Shown: positions 1 to 9,339, counted from the stretch's first letter. The stretch is 64,000 nucleotides of DNA from Ferdinandcohnia sp036962685 (GCF_036962685.1 NZ_JBALOP010000001.1:122444-186443), one strand, 5' to 3'. The notes: generated by a model not told the origin, from the sequence alone. Made by a program: numbers and translations.

Positions 1-948
1 GTCTCCTTTTCCATTCCAAAGTGCACCGCGGTCACCAAGCTGGTCGACATGCCAGCCATCAAACTCAAAATGTTCAAATACCTCTTTTTCAGCTTCAATT
101 AAAAAGTCTTGCCATTCTTCATTTGATGGATCCATAAGATATATGTCACTCGCCCATGAATCAGGTAGTGGATGCATATCCTGGTTTTCAAGTAGTGGGT
201 CTTTAAAAAGTCCCCATTCTCTTTTTACCCCTTCTTCTTCATAATTATCATACGCACCGAAAAGCAAGTTATAATTCATAGCCTTCATATTTTTGTCATG
301 TGCAAGCGAGATATACTTTTCAATAGTCTGCTTACTCACTTCACGATTGGCAATATCTGGCCATGTTTCAGCAAGCTTCCCATCCTCTAACTTTACTGGC
401 TGCTCATGCTTATATTGCCAATCATAAAATTGTAATCCATTCACATGGAAACGATTTAATTTATCAATAATTTTTTCCTGTTCAGCATCTTCGATTTCAT
501 AAAAATCTGCTAAATATCCGTATCTCGGAAACTTGCTCCAATCTGATGAAACATCAACAGCTATATTTAGATGATCCACTACTTCTTTTCCGTTCTTTAC
601 ATATACTTCGACCATATAGCCTTTGAAGTCATCCTCTTCAGGCGTCCATTCCCAAGAGATTTTATTCGTGTTCTTAATTTCGAGTTCTTCTTCGCTTACA
701 AGCTCATGTAAATGCTTATATTGAACGATTAGAGTACCATCTTCCATTTCTTTATCTAACGAGACATTTAATGTTACTTTATCGCCTGGTTTGTATGCAG
801 CTTTGTCTGTTGTAAGGTGAGTTAGCCATTTCCCCTGCTCAATAGTATCTGATGCATAGAGATTTTCTGATGAGATTGAGCAACCAGTTAGGAGGGAAAA
901 TCCTAATGAAGCTGCTACAACCATTGAAATAACTCTCTTCTTTTTCAT
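1..948 (-). CDS. GH66 dextranase-like lipoprotein (3' part beyond window)
   Basis: Open frame of 316 codons running off the left edge of the window, so the C-terminal part is missing. It starts MKKKRVISMVVAASLGFSLL followed by TGCS: a lipoprotein signal peptide with a lipobox, so the enzyme should be anchored outside the membrane. After an N-terminal beta-rich region comes a barrel-like stretch with YLMDPSNEEWQ and, near the edge, FDGWHVDQLGDRG, which resembles the segment carrying the catalytic Asp in GH66 dextranases and cycloisomaltooligosaccharide glucanotransferases. It is the last visible gene of a minus-strand operon with a binding protein and two permeases, which fits release of isomalto-oligosaccharides from dextran for import. 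A cyclising transferase cannot be excluded without the C-terminus. The start is chosen because the signal peptide begins there; an ATG 4 nt upstream is in another frame. Confidence 0.72.
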   Translation of the reverse strand, partial: MKKKRVISMVVAASLGFSLLTGCSISSENLYASDTIEQGKWLTHLTTDKAAYKPGDKVTLNVSLDKEMEDGTLIVQYKHLHELVSEEELEIKNTNKISWEWTPEEDDFKGYMVEVYVKNGKEVVDHLNIAVDVSSDWSKFPRYGYLADFYEIEDAEQEKIIDKLNRFHVNGLQFYDWQYKHEQPVKLEDGKLAETWPDIANREVSKQTIEKYISLAHDKNMKAMNYNLLFGAYDNYEEEGVKREWGLFKDPLLENQDMHPLPDSWASDIYLMDPSNEEWQDFLIEAEKEVFEHFEFDGWHVDQLGDRGALWNGKGD

Positions 949-997
949 CCATTTCACCAAATTTCAATTATAATTAATAGTAGCAAATCTAGTATAT

Positions 998-1831
998 TTA
1001 TCCTTTAATACCGCCTTCTGCTTGTCCACCTTGGACGAATCTCTTTTGGAATACGATATAGATGATAATGACTGGTAAGATTGCAATAATGGATGCGGCG
1101 AAGATCCATGCCCAGTTAGTTGCATACTTACCTTGGAACATCATTAAGGCGATTGGTAATGTCCTCATTGCTTCATCTTTAATAATGGTTAACGCAACAA
1201 AGTATTCATCCCATGTTCCTGAGAATGCAAAGATGGCTTGTGTTGCAAGTGCAGGTTTCGCAAGCGGCAAGTAAATATGTCTGAAAATCGTCCAGTTACC
1301 ACCGCCATCCATTACGATCGACTCTTGATATTCTTTTGGTACCGACTCAAAGAATCCACGTAGGAAGAAGGTAGAACCAACAACCCCTCCACCAATATAA
1401 ATCAGCCATAGCCCCCAATATGTGTTAACAAGTCCTAAAGAATTAATAATTGTAAATTGAGGTACAATCGCAAGTACTAATGGGATCATCATCGTAAAGA
1501 TAAATACTCGGAATAAAAATTCTTTGCCCGGAAAGGTAAATCGAGTAAAGGAATACGCTGTTAACGCACCAAGAAATACACTTCCGAACGTTGCAACTCC
1601 TGCGACAAGTAAGCTGTTCATGAAATAACGGAAAAAGTTATTTTTTGTCCATACAATTTCGTAATTTTCAAGACTAGGCTTTGCCATAAAAACTTCTTCT
1701 GGTCTCGGTAATGAAAATGCACCTTGAATAAACGTTGTCATAATCATATAGATGAAAGGTGTAACAAAGATAAGAAGACCAAAAATCAAAATGGAATATA
1801 CGATCAGCTTTCCGAAAAAATTCGTTTTCAA
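998..1831 (-). CDS. Carbohydrate ABC transporter permease, MalG type
   Basis: 277-residue inner-membrane protein with about six hydrophobic segments. It carries the binding-protein-dependent permease (EAA) loop, here EYQESIVMDGGGNWTIFRHIYLP, which contacts the ATPase, and ends QGGQAEGGIKG as MalG-type permeases do. It follows the MalF-type permease by 18 bp and precedes the dextranase gene. The usual Ala-Ala of the EAA motif is IV here (ESIVMDGG), still within family variation. Inferred substrate: isomalto-oligosaccharides, from context only. No ATPase gene is nearby, so a shared ATPase is needed. Confidence 0.9.
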   Translation of the reverse strand: MKTNFFGKLIVYSILIFGLLIFVTPFIYMIMTTFIQGAFSLPRPEEVFMAKPSLENYEIVWTKNNFFRYFMNSLLVAGVATFGSVFLGALTAYSFTRFTFPGKEFLFRVFIFTMMIPLVLAIVPQFTIINSLGLVNTYWGLWLIYIGGGVVGSTFFLRGFFESVPKEYQESIVMDGGGNWTIFRHIYLPLAKPALATQAIFAFSGTWDEYFVALTIIKDEAMRTLPIALMMFQGKYATNWAWIFAASIIAILPVIIIYIVFQKRFVQGGQAEGGIKG

Positions 1832-1849
1832 TTGGTTTCCCTCCTTTAA

Positions 1850-2794
1850 CTACATGAATTTTTGGCTACCAATCTTTTTCTGTTGGGCAAATGTAATGAG
1901 GAAGATTGTAACACCCATCATTACTCCTAGTGCAGACGAATACCCAAAGTTGAAGTTATTAAATGCTTCTTTATAAATCATACTTTGCAATACTTCGGTT
2001 TGACCCATCGGTCCACCGTTCGTAATGAAGTAAACTTGAGGAAAAATATTAAATGCACCCATGACTAAGTTAATAATGACAAAAGCAGTAATCGGTCCTA
2101 GCATTGGGATGGTAATATAGATAAACGATTTAATACCAGTTGCACCATCAACTGCTGCTGCTTCATATAATTCTTTCGAAATCCCTTGTAACGCGGCTAA
2201 ATAAATGACGATTGCCCAGCCGACTGTTTTCCAAATATGGAACAGCCAAATAACGATCATTGCTGTCCATTGATTTTGGAGCCAGCTAATTGGTTCATCA
2301 ATAAAACCGGCACTCACAAGTAGATAGTTAATTAATCCATAATCACCATCAGCGAAAAGATAACGGAATAAGAATGCAACAACAATCCATGACGTAATAA
2401 TCGGTAGATAATACAAAGTGCGGAAGGTAATTTTGTATTTAATAAATTGAAGATTAATTAACACAGCAAAAAAGAGACCTAAAAACCAGTTAATTGGAAC
2501 GGTCACGATAGTATTAAGAATCGTATTTCGAACGGCATAGCGAAATGCCGGATCTGAAAAAGCCTTTGCATAATTTTCGAATCCAACAAATGGACTTTCT
2601 CCTCCAGGCATGATGTTATAATCTTGGAAACTCATGATGATTCCCTTAATAAGTGGATATACAACAAAGAAACCTGCCCCAACTAAACCTATAAAGATGA
2701 AAGGGAAAACTTCGCTCCATTGCTTCAACCCAATCTTAATCCGTTTTGATAACGGTGGTTTTGGAATGATGATGTTACCGGAATCTGGTTTCAA
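1850..2794 (-). CDS. Carbohydrate ABC transporter permease, MalF type (TTG start)
   Basis: 314-residue membrane protein of the MalF/UgpA class, with a cytoplasmic N-terminus (KPPLSKRIKIGLKQW), about six membrane spans and the EAA loop LYEAAAVDGATGIKSF. A longer frame to an ATG at 2860 exists, but that ATG lies inside a stem-loop and has no ribosome binding site. The TTG at 2794 has AAAGGAGGG seven bases upstream and is preferred. The partner permease follows and the binding lipoprotein precedes it. Substrate inferred as alpha-glucan oligosaccharides. Confidence 0.87.
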   Translation of the reverse strand: MKPDSGNIIIPKPPLSKRIKIGLKQWSEVFPFIFIGLVGAGFFVVYPLIKGIIMSFQDYNIMPGGESPFVGFENYAKAFSDPAFRYAVRNTILNTIVTVPINWFLGLFFAVLINLQFIKYKITFRTLYYLPIITSWIVVAFLFRYLFADGDYGLINYLLVSAGFIDEPISWLQNQWTAMIVIWLFHIWKTVGWAIVIYLAALQGISKELYEAAAVDGATGIKSFIYITIPMLGPITAFVIINLVMGAFNIFPQVYFITNGGPMGQTEVLQSMIYKEAFNNFNFGYSSALGVMMGVTIFLITFAQQKKIGSQKFM

Positions 2795-2820
2795 ATGGTA
2801 TCCCTCCTTTAATAATGAAT

Positions 2821-2856
2821 AAAAAGAGTCTGCGCCAAAGCAATAGGTCAGACTCT
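2821..2856 (-). terminator. Intercistronic stem-loop between binding protein and permease
   Basis: AGAGTCTG (2825-2832) pairs with CAGACTCT (2849-2856), an 8-bp stem. On the minus strand it is followed by a T-run, so it looks like a partial terminator or an mRNA-stabilising stem after the binding-protein gene. It would lower permease expression relative to the lipoprotein. Comparable stems occur at the same place in the other three ABC operons of the window. Confidence 0.6.
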
Positions 2857-2978
2857 CCATAACACTACGAATATATACTTGTCCTACATTCCCTAGTGTT
2901 TTTCGGAGAAGTCAGACCTAGTTTGACAGTCTCTATGATTGAATTGGGTACTCCCCATTCATTACACGTATCTATGAA

Positions 2979-4262
2979 TTAGTCAGCTAAAATGGCTTCT
3001 GCTTGTTTTGCTGCATCGTTCATTGCGTCTTCAGCAGTCATTTCTCCGCGCATAACTTTTTCAAAGTTTAAGTTAATAACGGTTTCAATTTCAGACCATG
3101 TAGGAATTGGTGTACGTGGTAAAGCAGTTTCTAATTGTTCAACAAACTCTTTCACATATGGCGTTTCTAAGAATGTTGGGTCGTTAGCTGCCGTCTGGTT
3201 AGTAGGAATCATACCAACTTTACCCATAATTTTTTGTGGTTCTTCCGTTAACATCCATTTTGCAAATGTCCAAGCTTCTTCAGGATGCTTAGAGTTTGCA
3301 AATACTACTAAGTTTTCTCCACCAATAACAGATCTGCTTCCTGCTTCACCTGCTGGGATTAAACCACGGACTGTATCATTTAAAGCATCAAATTTCAGCC
3401 CTTCTTCTGCCATTAAAATACTGTAGAACCAAGGACCATCATCGATCATAAGGTATTCACTATTTTGCATACCATCCCAAGTACCTGGTTCACCACCAAG
3501 AATTGTTGGAGCAACTAAACCTTCTTCATTCCATCTTTTTAATTCTTCAACTGCCGCTATACTTTCTGGGCTATTAATATAACCGTCAAACTTAGTGAAA
3601 TCGTCATTTGTTAATGTTCCGCCTAAGCTCCAGAAGTATGGTAAGAATGCCCAAGCAAAGGAACCACCTATTGCGATACTTCCTTTTGCACCATTCTCTT
3701 TAGCTTTTTCAGCAGCATCTAACATTTCTTCGATAGTCTTAGGAGCTTCCGTATAACCAGCTGCTTCTAAGAGTGATTTATTGTAAATCGCAATTTTTGT
3801 GTTTGTGTTAACAGGAACACCATAGTATTTGCCTTCAAATACGTTCGTTTCCATTGGAGCTTCGAATACACTGTTTTTCACTTCATCGAAGCCTTCCATA
3901 GCACTTACCTCTTGTAATGCACCCATTTCTGCAAATTCTGAAGTCCAGATAATATCCATACGCATTAAATCAGGTGCTGCATTACCCGATACACCAGCAA
4001 TAACTTGTTGTTTTAAGCCTTCATAAGGCATACGAGTTAATTTTAATTCAATTTCAGGATGCTCTTTTTCGAATAATGGTTTAATCTCGTCATTTAATAC
4101 CTTTTCTTCTTGGTCACTGTAAGTGTGCCAATATTCGATAGTGACTTTATCTCCCTTGCTACTACCTTCATTCGCTTTGTCTCCGCCACCACTACAAGCA
4201 GTTGCAAACAATAACGTAGAAATCGAAAGGCCAGCCACTAATGTTTTTAGGAACTTGTTCAT
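2979..4262 (-). CDS. Extracellular sugar-binding lipoprotein of ABC importer
   Basis: 427 residues. The N-terminus MNKFLKTLVAGLSISTLLFA followed by TACSGG is a lipoprotein signal with the lipid-bearing Cys in TAC. The rest is a family-1 solute-binding protein, with IEYWHTYSDQE at the mature start and EEAWTFAKWMLTEEPQK near the C-terminus, as in maltodextrin and multiple-sugar binding proteins. It is the first gene of the unit that continues with two permeases and the dextranase. A perfect cre lies 58 bp upstream, so carbon catabolite control is expected. Substrate is inferred as isomalto-oligosaccharides. Confidence 0.9.
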   Translation of the reverse strand: MNKFLKTLVAGLSISTLLFATACSGGGDKANEGSSKGDKVTIEYWHTYSDQEEKVLNDEIKPLFEKEHPEIELKLTRMPYEGLKQQVIAGVSGNAAPDLMRMDIIWTSEFAEMGALQEVSAMEGFDEVKNSVFEAPMETNVFEGKYYGVPVNTNTKIAIYNKSLLEAAGYTEAPKTIEEMLDAAEKAKENGAKGSIAIGGSFAWAFLPYFWSLGGTLTNDDFTKFDGYINSPESIAAVEELKRWNEEGLVAPTILGGEPGTWDGMQNSEYLMIDDGPWFYSILMAEEGLKFDALNDTVRGLIPAGEAGSRSVIGGENLVVFANSKHPEEAWTFAKWMLTEEPQKIMGKVGMIPTNQTAANDPTFLETPYVKEFVEQLETALPRTPIPTWSEIETVINLNFEKVMRGEMTAEDAMNDAAKQAEAILAD

Positions 4263-4319
4263 CTCTTTAACCCCCTATTAATTAGTTACATATGTATTAT
4301 CTTCAAATTTCGATGTAAT

Positions 4320-4333
4320 TGAAATCGTTTACA
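4320..4333 (-). promoter_or_regulatory. Catabolite-responsive element (cre)
   Basis: TGAAATCGTTTACA matches the CcpA consensus TGWAANCGNTNWCA at every position. It lies just upstream of the binding-protein gene that heads the dextranase operon. In Bacillaceae such a site normally mediates CcpA control by preferred sugars. Confidence 0.75.
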
Positions 4334-4475
4334 TTAGCAAAATGGTGTTCTATATTTTGTTTTGACTCATATAGAGTTTACTCAGTGTGTATTTTGTTGA
4401 GTAAAACAGGAATATAAGACACCTTTTTAACAGATACAGGATATTTGGCCACAACTAAGATTTACAAATTAAAAG

Positions 4476-4513
4476 GAGTGTAGACCAAGTCATACATGAC
4501 TCAGTCTACACTC
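4476..4513 (-). terminator. Transcription terminator after the GH13 glucosidase
   Basis: GAGTGTAGAC pairs with GTCTACACTC over 10 bp, with a second inner stem AGTCAT/ATGACT. On the minus strand it is followed by CCTTTTAATTTG. It separates the glucosidase operon from the dextranase operon. Confidence 0.75.
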
Positions 4514-4560
4514 TGGGTCCTCTCCACATTTATGCAGAGAGGTTTTCTATCAATTCACAC

Positions 4561-6216
4561 CTAACGATATACTCTCGCCTCGTAAGGTCTTAATTCAATT
4601 TCATCAGTAGATTCGTGTGCTTCAACATGATAGTTTGCTAACATCAGTCCAGCATGCCTAAACTCACCCTCAACCACACGACAAACTGCATTCGTTGCAG
4701 ACAAGTTCGCTACAACAATTACTTTCATGTCACCAAGTGTTCGTGTGTATACATACAATTGTGGATCTTCCTCTAACAGTAATTCATACACACCATATGT
4801 GAACACCTTGTTACTCTTTTTGAGGGCAATCATTTTTTTATAAAAATGCAGCACAGAATCCTTATCAGTCATCTGCTTTTTAACATTTATTTCAACAAAA
4901 TTTGGATTTACTCCCATCCACGGCATCCCTTTTGTAAAACCAGCGTTTTCTTCATCAGACCATTGCATCGGCGTACGAGAGTTATCACGACTTGTCGCCC
5001 AAATTCCCTCCATGATTTCTTCGTGTGTAACGCCTTCACTGCACTTTTCTCTATAGAGGTTTTTCGTCGCAACATCGTTATATTCGTCAATCGTCTGAAA
5101 TTGAACATTTGTCATCCCAATTTCTTGCCCTTGATAAATAAACGGGGTTCCTTGCATAAAGAAGTACATTGCACCAAGAGCCGTTGCGCTTTCCTTCCAA
5201 AATTCTTGGTCATTTCCCCATGTTGAGACGACACGGGGCTGATCGTGGTTCTCGATAAACAACGCATTCCAGCCCTTGTTTTCAAGTCCTTTTTGCCATC
5301 TCGTTAGAACTTTCTTAAGACTAACCACATCCAGTTCTCTTTTTGCCACATCCCATAAGCCGAGATGCTCAAACTGGAATACCATATTGAACTTTCCTTG
5401 CTCCTCACTGACCCATTCATCCGCATCATTCGCACTTACACCATTTGCTTCACCAACGGTCATAATGTCGTATTTCGCAAACGTTTCTTCTTTTAATTCC
5501 TGTAAAAATGCTTGGATTCCGGGGCGATTCATATGACCATCATATGATGGAACGTATTTTAAGTCGTTTGGATTTGGCATATCTGGAAAGCCCGGTACCT
5601 TTTTAATATGGCTGATTGCATCAACGCGGAATCCGTCAATTCCTTTATCTAGCCACCAGTTGATCATGCTGTATAACTCATCCCGAACCTCTTTATTTTC
5701 CCAATTTAAATCAGGCTGCTTTGTAGAGAAAATATGCATGTAATATTGGCCTGTTTGCTCATCAAATTCCCAAGCCGGACCACTGAATATGCTTTCCCAG
5801 TTATTTGGTTCCTTCCCATCTTTTCCATCACACCAAATATACCAATCGCGCTTTGGATTATCCTTTGAAGAACGAGATTCGACAAACCAAGGGTGCTCGT
5901 CACTTGTATGGTTGATAACCAAGTCAATAATCAACTTCATTCCACGCTTATGGGTTTCCTCTAAAAGCGCATCAAAATCGGCCATCGTCCCAAAGTCAGC
6001 CATAATATCCTGATAGTCACTGATGTCATATCCATTATCATCATTCGGAGATTTGTAAACAGGACAAATCCAAATCACGTCAATGCCAAGATCCTTTACA
6101 TAATCCAATTTTGAAATGATCCCCTGTAAATCACCAATGCCATCACCATTTGAATCCATAAAGCTTCTTGGATAGATCTGATAGGCAACAGCTTCCTTCC
6201 ACCATACCTGCTTCAT
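4561..6216 (-). CDS. GH13 alpha-glucosidase (oligo-1,6-glucosidase / DexB group)
   Basis: 551-residue cytoplasmic enzyme without signal peptide, hydrolysing alpha-glucosidic bonds at non-reducing ends. Visible motifs: VVYQIYPRSF-like start (AYQIYPRSF, 11-19), DLVINHTSDEHPWF (98-111), GFRVDA with the nucleophile Asp199, the acid/base Glu256 in TVGEANG, and Asp325 in IENHDQPR. Length and residue spacing match bacillary oligo-1,6-glucosidases. The residue after the nucleophile is Ala200; this position is Val in classical isomaltases and oligo-1,6-glucosidases, so linkage preference may differ. It is the last gene of the MalR-type operon and degrades imported oligosaccharides. A remnant of a second copy lies directly upstream. 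Confidence 0.9.
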   Translation of the reverse strand: MKQVWWKEAVAYQIYPRSFMDSNGDGIGDLQGIISKLDYVKDLGIDVIWICPVYKSPNDDNGYDISDYQDIMADFGTMADFDALLEETHKRGMKLIIDLVINHTSDEHPWFVESRSSKDNPKRDWYIWCDGKDGKEPNNWESIFSGPAWEFDEQTGQYYMHIFSTKQPDLNWENKEVRDELYSMINWWLDKGIDGFRVDAISHIKKVPGFPDMPNPNDLKYVPSYDGHMNRPGIQAFLQELKEETFAKYDIMTVGEANGVSANDADEWVSEEQGKFNMVFQFEHLGLWDVAKRELDVVSLKKVLTRWQKGLENKGWNALFIENHDQPRVVSTWGNDQEFWKESATALGAMYFFMQGTPFIYQGQEIGMTNVQFQTIDEYNDVATKNLYREKCSEGVTHEEIMEGIWATSRDNSRTPMQWSDEENAGFTKGMPWMGVNPNFVEINVKKQMTDKDSVLHFYKKMIALKKSNKVFTYGVYELLLEEDPQLYVYTRTLGDMKVIVVANLSATNAVCRVVEGEFRHAGLMLANYHVEAHESTDEIELRPYEARVYR

Positions 6217-6245
6217 TTTTTATCCTCTCTTCTATACAGTTCTAC

Positions 6246-6459
6246 TTAGATTGATAACCGATACACTCTTGCCTCATATGGCTCTAACTCTATTTTTTCA
6301 ATTGACTTATTATGGTCTACCTCATAATTGCTACTTAATAATTCCTGCATTTTATAACTGAAACCATCCAGAAGCTCAAACAATGACATTTGTATCCTTA
6401 AAGCTTCTTGGGTAAATTTGATACACAACACTTTCTTTCCACCATACTTTGCTTTGCAT
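6246..6459 (-). pseudogene. Internally deleted GH13 alpha-glucosidase relic
   Basis: From the ATG at 6459 the frame reads MQSKVWWKESVVYQIYPRSF then KDTN, the start of a GH13 alpha-glucosidase, and then hits a stop. In another frame the downstream part reads LLDGFSYKMQELLSS, then EKIELEPYEARVYRLSI, matching the C-terminus of the intact enzyme at 4561-6216 (ending EIELRPYEARVYR). About 480 internal codons are therefore missing and the frame changes at the junction near ACAAATG. The relic sits between the LacI regulator and the intact paralogue. It is not the intact gene's own start, which lies 243 bp further on. Confidence 0.85.
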
Positions 6460-6477
6460 GTCCCATTACCCCACTTT

Positions 6478-7497
6478 CTACTCAATCCTTGTACACGACT
6501 TTCGTTCAATTAACTTAGCTGGTATTGTAATCCGTTTCGGAAGGACATTCGGATTTTTTATTTTTTCGAGTAAACAGCTTGCACCTTCCAATCCAAGCTG
6601 AAAAATATCAATATCCACTGACGTGAGGGGAGGCTTTGAATATTGTGCAAGTAACACATTATTGAAGCTTACGATTGAAACATCCTCTGGCACTCGGATA
6701 TTCACTTCCTCAAAATGACTCATTAGTTCAATTGCGATAAAATCATCTGTACAGACTAATGCAGTTGGTGGTTCAACGGATCTGATAAAGGATTTGATTG
6801 CTTCTTTTCCTTCGGTTAGCGCGCTCTTTTGAACGATATAGTCCTTCACAAAAGGAATTCCAGCCTCACTTAAAGCTTGCTTGTAACCCTCAAGTCGATC
6901 GAGCATAAACACGAAGTCACCATCAAAACCAATAAACGCAATTTTCGTATGACCTAATCCAATTAAATAGTCTGTTACAACCCTTGTAATGTATATATTG
7001 TCATTGTCTACATGGATTACGCGTTCTGCGCCATTAATAGGACGACCAATGACTGTAAAAGGAAAATCGATTTTCTGTAAATATTGAATCAACCGATCAT
7101 CCGTACGAGAATAAAGTAGAATCAAGCCATCGACACGGCGCCCTTGCACCATCCCTACAACTTCCTCAAAGATTTCATCCTCGGTTCCACCCGCTGAAAG
7201 ATACATTCCGTACTTATGTTCACGAGCCTGTACGCTAATCCCTCTTATGACTTCCGGGAAAAAGGGGTCTTGAAGCACATGAGACGCCGAGAATGGCATT
7301 ACAACCCCAATAGTTGCCGTGCTATTCACAGCTAAGCTTCTCGCTGTAAAATTAGGATGATACCCAAGCCTTTCCATCGCTTCACGTACGCGTTGTTTCG
7401 TTTCTTCACTAATTCGAGGGTTGTCAGCAATGACCCTTGAGACAGTGGAAGGCGACACATTTGCCTCTTTAGCAACATCTTTAATCGTAATAGCCAT
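6478..7497 (-). CDS. LacI-family transcriptional regulator, MalR-like
   Basis: 339 residues. The N-terminal helix-turn-helix reads TIKDVAKEANVSPSTVSRVI (residues 4-23), followed by the hinge helix ARSLAVNSTATIGVV and a periplasmic-binding-protein-like effector domain. It starts at an ATG behind TTGGAGGGT. It lies inside the operon, after two permeases and before the glucosidase genes, so it probably senses an alpha-glucoside and controls this operon. Candidate operators with the LacI-type pattern lie upstream of the binding-protein gene at 10696-10860. CcpA itself is less likely because the gene is embedded in a sugar operon. Confidence 0.88.
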   Translation of the reverse strand: MAITIKDVAKEANVSPSTVSRVIADNPRISEETKQRVREAMERLGYHPNFTARSLAVNSTATIGVVMPFSASHVLQDPFFPEVIRGISVQAREHKYGMYLSAGGTEDEIFEEVVGMVQGRRVDGLILLYSRTDDRLIQYLQKIDFPFTVIGRPINGAERVIHVDNDNIYITRVVTDYLIGLGHTKIAFIGFDGDFVFMLDRLEGYKQALSEAGIPFVKDYIVQKSALTEGKEAIKSFIRSVEPPTALVCTDDFIAIELMSHFEEVNIRVPEDVSIVSFNNVLLAQYSKPPLTSVDIDIFQLGLEGASCLLEKIKNPNVLPKRITIPAKLIERKSCTRIE

Positions 7498-7557
7498 ACA
7501 TACCCTCCAAAAAATATATTCTATATAAAAAGGGCTAAGTCCCTTCGTTATCCATGT

Positions 7558-8379
7558 TTATTTTACAGAGCCTTCTGCAATTCCCTTGATAATGTGTTTT
7601 TGCATGAAGAAATACACGAGAATCACTGGTATAATCGCAATCGTTAAACCAGCAAGGGCTAAATGCCATTGTTTCGTATATTGACCAAAGAAGAAGAACA
7701 TCTTTAATGGAATTGTGTGCATTCCCTCTTGGTTAATCACAAGAGATGGTAATAGATAGTCATTCCAAATCCAAATAATATTTAAAATGGCTACGGTTAC
7801 TGAAATTGGCTTTAACATCGGGAAAATGATGTGCCAGAATATTTGCCATCTGTTTGCGCCGTCAATCGTGGCGGCTTCATCTAATGATTTTGAAATTCCT
7901 TGCAAAGATCCGTGATATAAGAAAATCGATAAACTACTACCAAAGCCCAGATACATAAAAATAATTCCAAAACGATTTAGTAACTCCATTTTACCAAACA
8001 GTGAAACTAAAGGAATCATGACTGATTGGAATGGAATCAGCATGGCCGCGATAAATATGAAGAGGATCAGACCACTGATTTTTCCTTTCCGGCGATTTAA
8101 CGCATAGGCTGCCATTGATGAAAAAAGGACAATTACCGCTACACCTAAAACCGTAATCAGTACAGAGTTAAAAAAGGTGCGGATAAAATCTAGCTCTTCA
8201 AATGCTTGAACATAGTTATCAAATGTGAAAACATCCGGTAGTTTTAATGTATCTGTGAAGATTTCACGTTTTGTTTTAAAAGAGTTTACGACCATTAAAT
8301 AGAAAGGGGAGAGCCAAATGAGTCCAAGGACAATGCCTAGTATTTCAAGCAAGTATAATTTTCTTTTTTTACTTTTCAT
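7558..8379 (-). CDS. Carbohydrate ABC transporter permease, MalG type
   Basis: 273-residue inner-membrane permease with an early transmembrane segment (LLEILGIVLGLIWLSPFYLM region), the EAA loop SLDEAATIDGANRWQIFW and a C-terminal GIAEGSVK. Its ATG overlaps the stop of the preceding permease (TAATG), so the two are translationally coupled. Part of the operon with the MalR-like regulator and alpha-glucosidase; probably imports malto- or isomalto-oligosaccharides. Confidence 0.9.
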   Translation of the reverse strand: MKSKKRKLYLLEILGIVLGLIWLSPFYLMVVNSFKTKREIFTDTLKLPDVFTFDNYVQAFEELDFIRTFFNSVLITVLGVAVIVLFSSMAAYALNRRKGKISGLILFIFIAAMLIPFQSVMIPLVSLFGKMELLNRFGIIFMYLGFGSSLSIFLYHGSLQGISKSLDEAATIDGANRWQIFWHIIFPMLKPISVTVAILNIIWIWNDYLLPSLVINQEGMHTIPLKMFFFFGQYTKQWHLALAGLTIAIIPVILVYFFMQKHIIKGIAEGSVK

Positions 8380-9239
8380 TACATCTCTACCTCCCGTTTC
8401 TTATTAATGTACACTTGCGTTAATGAAATAGCTGCTACGATTAGGAAGAAAATAATCGCTTTTGCCTGTCCGTATGCATATTGGTTGACTGAGAACGCTG
8501 TTTTAAAGATATCCATTGCCACCATTTGTGTTGAGTTATATGGACCACCGCCAGTTAAACTTAGGTTTTGGTCATAAAGCTTAAACGTATTTGATAAAGT
8601 TAAGAACAAACTAACCGTGAAAGCTGGTGCAACAAGAGGGAAAGTAATATTTTTAAAACGCTGGAAGCTGCTTGCCCCGTCAATTTCCGCTGCTTCTAAT
8701 AATTCCTGTGGAACACTTTCTAGATAAGAAATATAGATGATCATGATATAACCTGACATTTGCCAACTCATAAGAATAACCAATGCCCAAAAGCCCGTTG
8801 TATCCGTAGATAACCAACCTTTGAAAGCTGCAATACCGGTTAAATCTCCAATACTCGCAAATACCTTCATGAAAATAAATTGCCAAATAAATCCGAGGAT
8901 TAGTCCACCGATTAAGTTCGGCATGAAAAAGATGGTACGTAAAATGTTATTTGTTTTAAGTTTTTGTGTAACAAGTAAGGCTAATGAAAGCCCAAAAAAG
9001 TTTATTAAAAAAATGGACACGACTGAGAATTTCACAGTAAACCATAGGGAATTCATGAATTCTTTATCCTGAATTAGCTTTTGATAGTGTTCAAGTCCGA
9101 CAAACTCGGTAATCTTGATTCCATTCCAGTTTGTAAAAGAGTAATAAGTTCCAAAAATTAATGGTACGATTACAACAACCGCAAGCGCCAGCAAGGTTGG
9201 AGCTAAAAATAACCAATACCATAGATTTCGGTTTCGCAT
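8379..9239 (-). CDS. Carbohydrate ABC transporter permease, MalF type
   Basis: 286-residue membrane protein starting MRNRNLWYWLFLAPTLLALA, with about six spans and the EAA loop ELLEAAEIDGASSFQRF. It starts behind GGAGGAATTATACT and is coupled to the MalG-type partner through a one-base stop-start overlap. It follows the binding-protein gene after a strong stem-loop. No ATPase is present in this operon. Confidence 0.9.
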   Translation of the reverse strand: MRNRNLWYWLFLAPTLLALAVVVIVPLIFGTYYSFTNWNGIKITEFVGLEHYQKLIQDKEFMNSLWFTVKFSVVSIFLINFFGLSLALLVTQKLKTNNILRTIFFMPNLIGGLILGFIWQFIFMKVFASIGDLTGIAAFKGWLSTDTTGFWALVILMSWQMSGYIMIIYISYLESVPQELLEAAEIDGASSFQRFKNITFPLVAPAFTVSLFLTLSNTFKLYDQNLSLTGGGPYNSTQMVAMDIFKTAFSVNQYAYGQAKAIIFFLIVAAISLTQVYINKKREVEM

Positions 9240-9303
9240 AGTATAATTCCTCCATTTGCTCGAAATCCCGAAACTTTTTATTGGAGCTAAAGCTCGGTTA
9301 AAA

Positions 9304-9339
9304 TAGAAAGCAAAGCAACATGTGCTGCCTTGCTTTCTA
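9304..9339 (-). terminator. Intercistronic stem-loop between binding protein and permease
   Basis: TAGAAAGCAA (9304-9313) pairs with TTGCTTTCTA (9330-9339), with extra pairing in the loop. On the minus strand a short T-run follows. Its position after the binding-protein gene suggests partial termination or protection of the upstream mRNA. Confidence 0.6.

Noticed and set aside
2795..2860. 22-codon N-terminal extension of the MalF-type permease
   Set aside because: The extension starts inside a stem-loop, while the TTG at 2794 has an excellent ribosome binding site.
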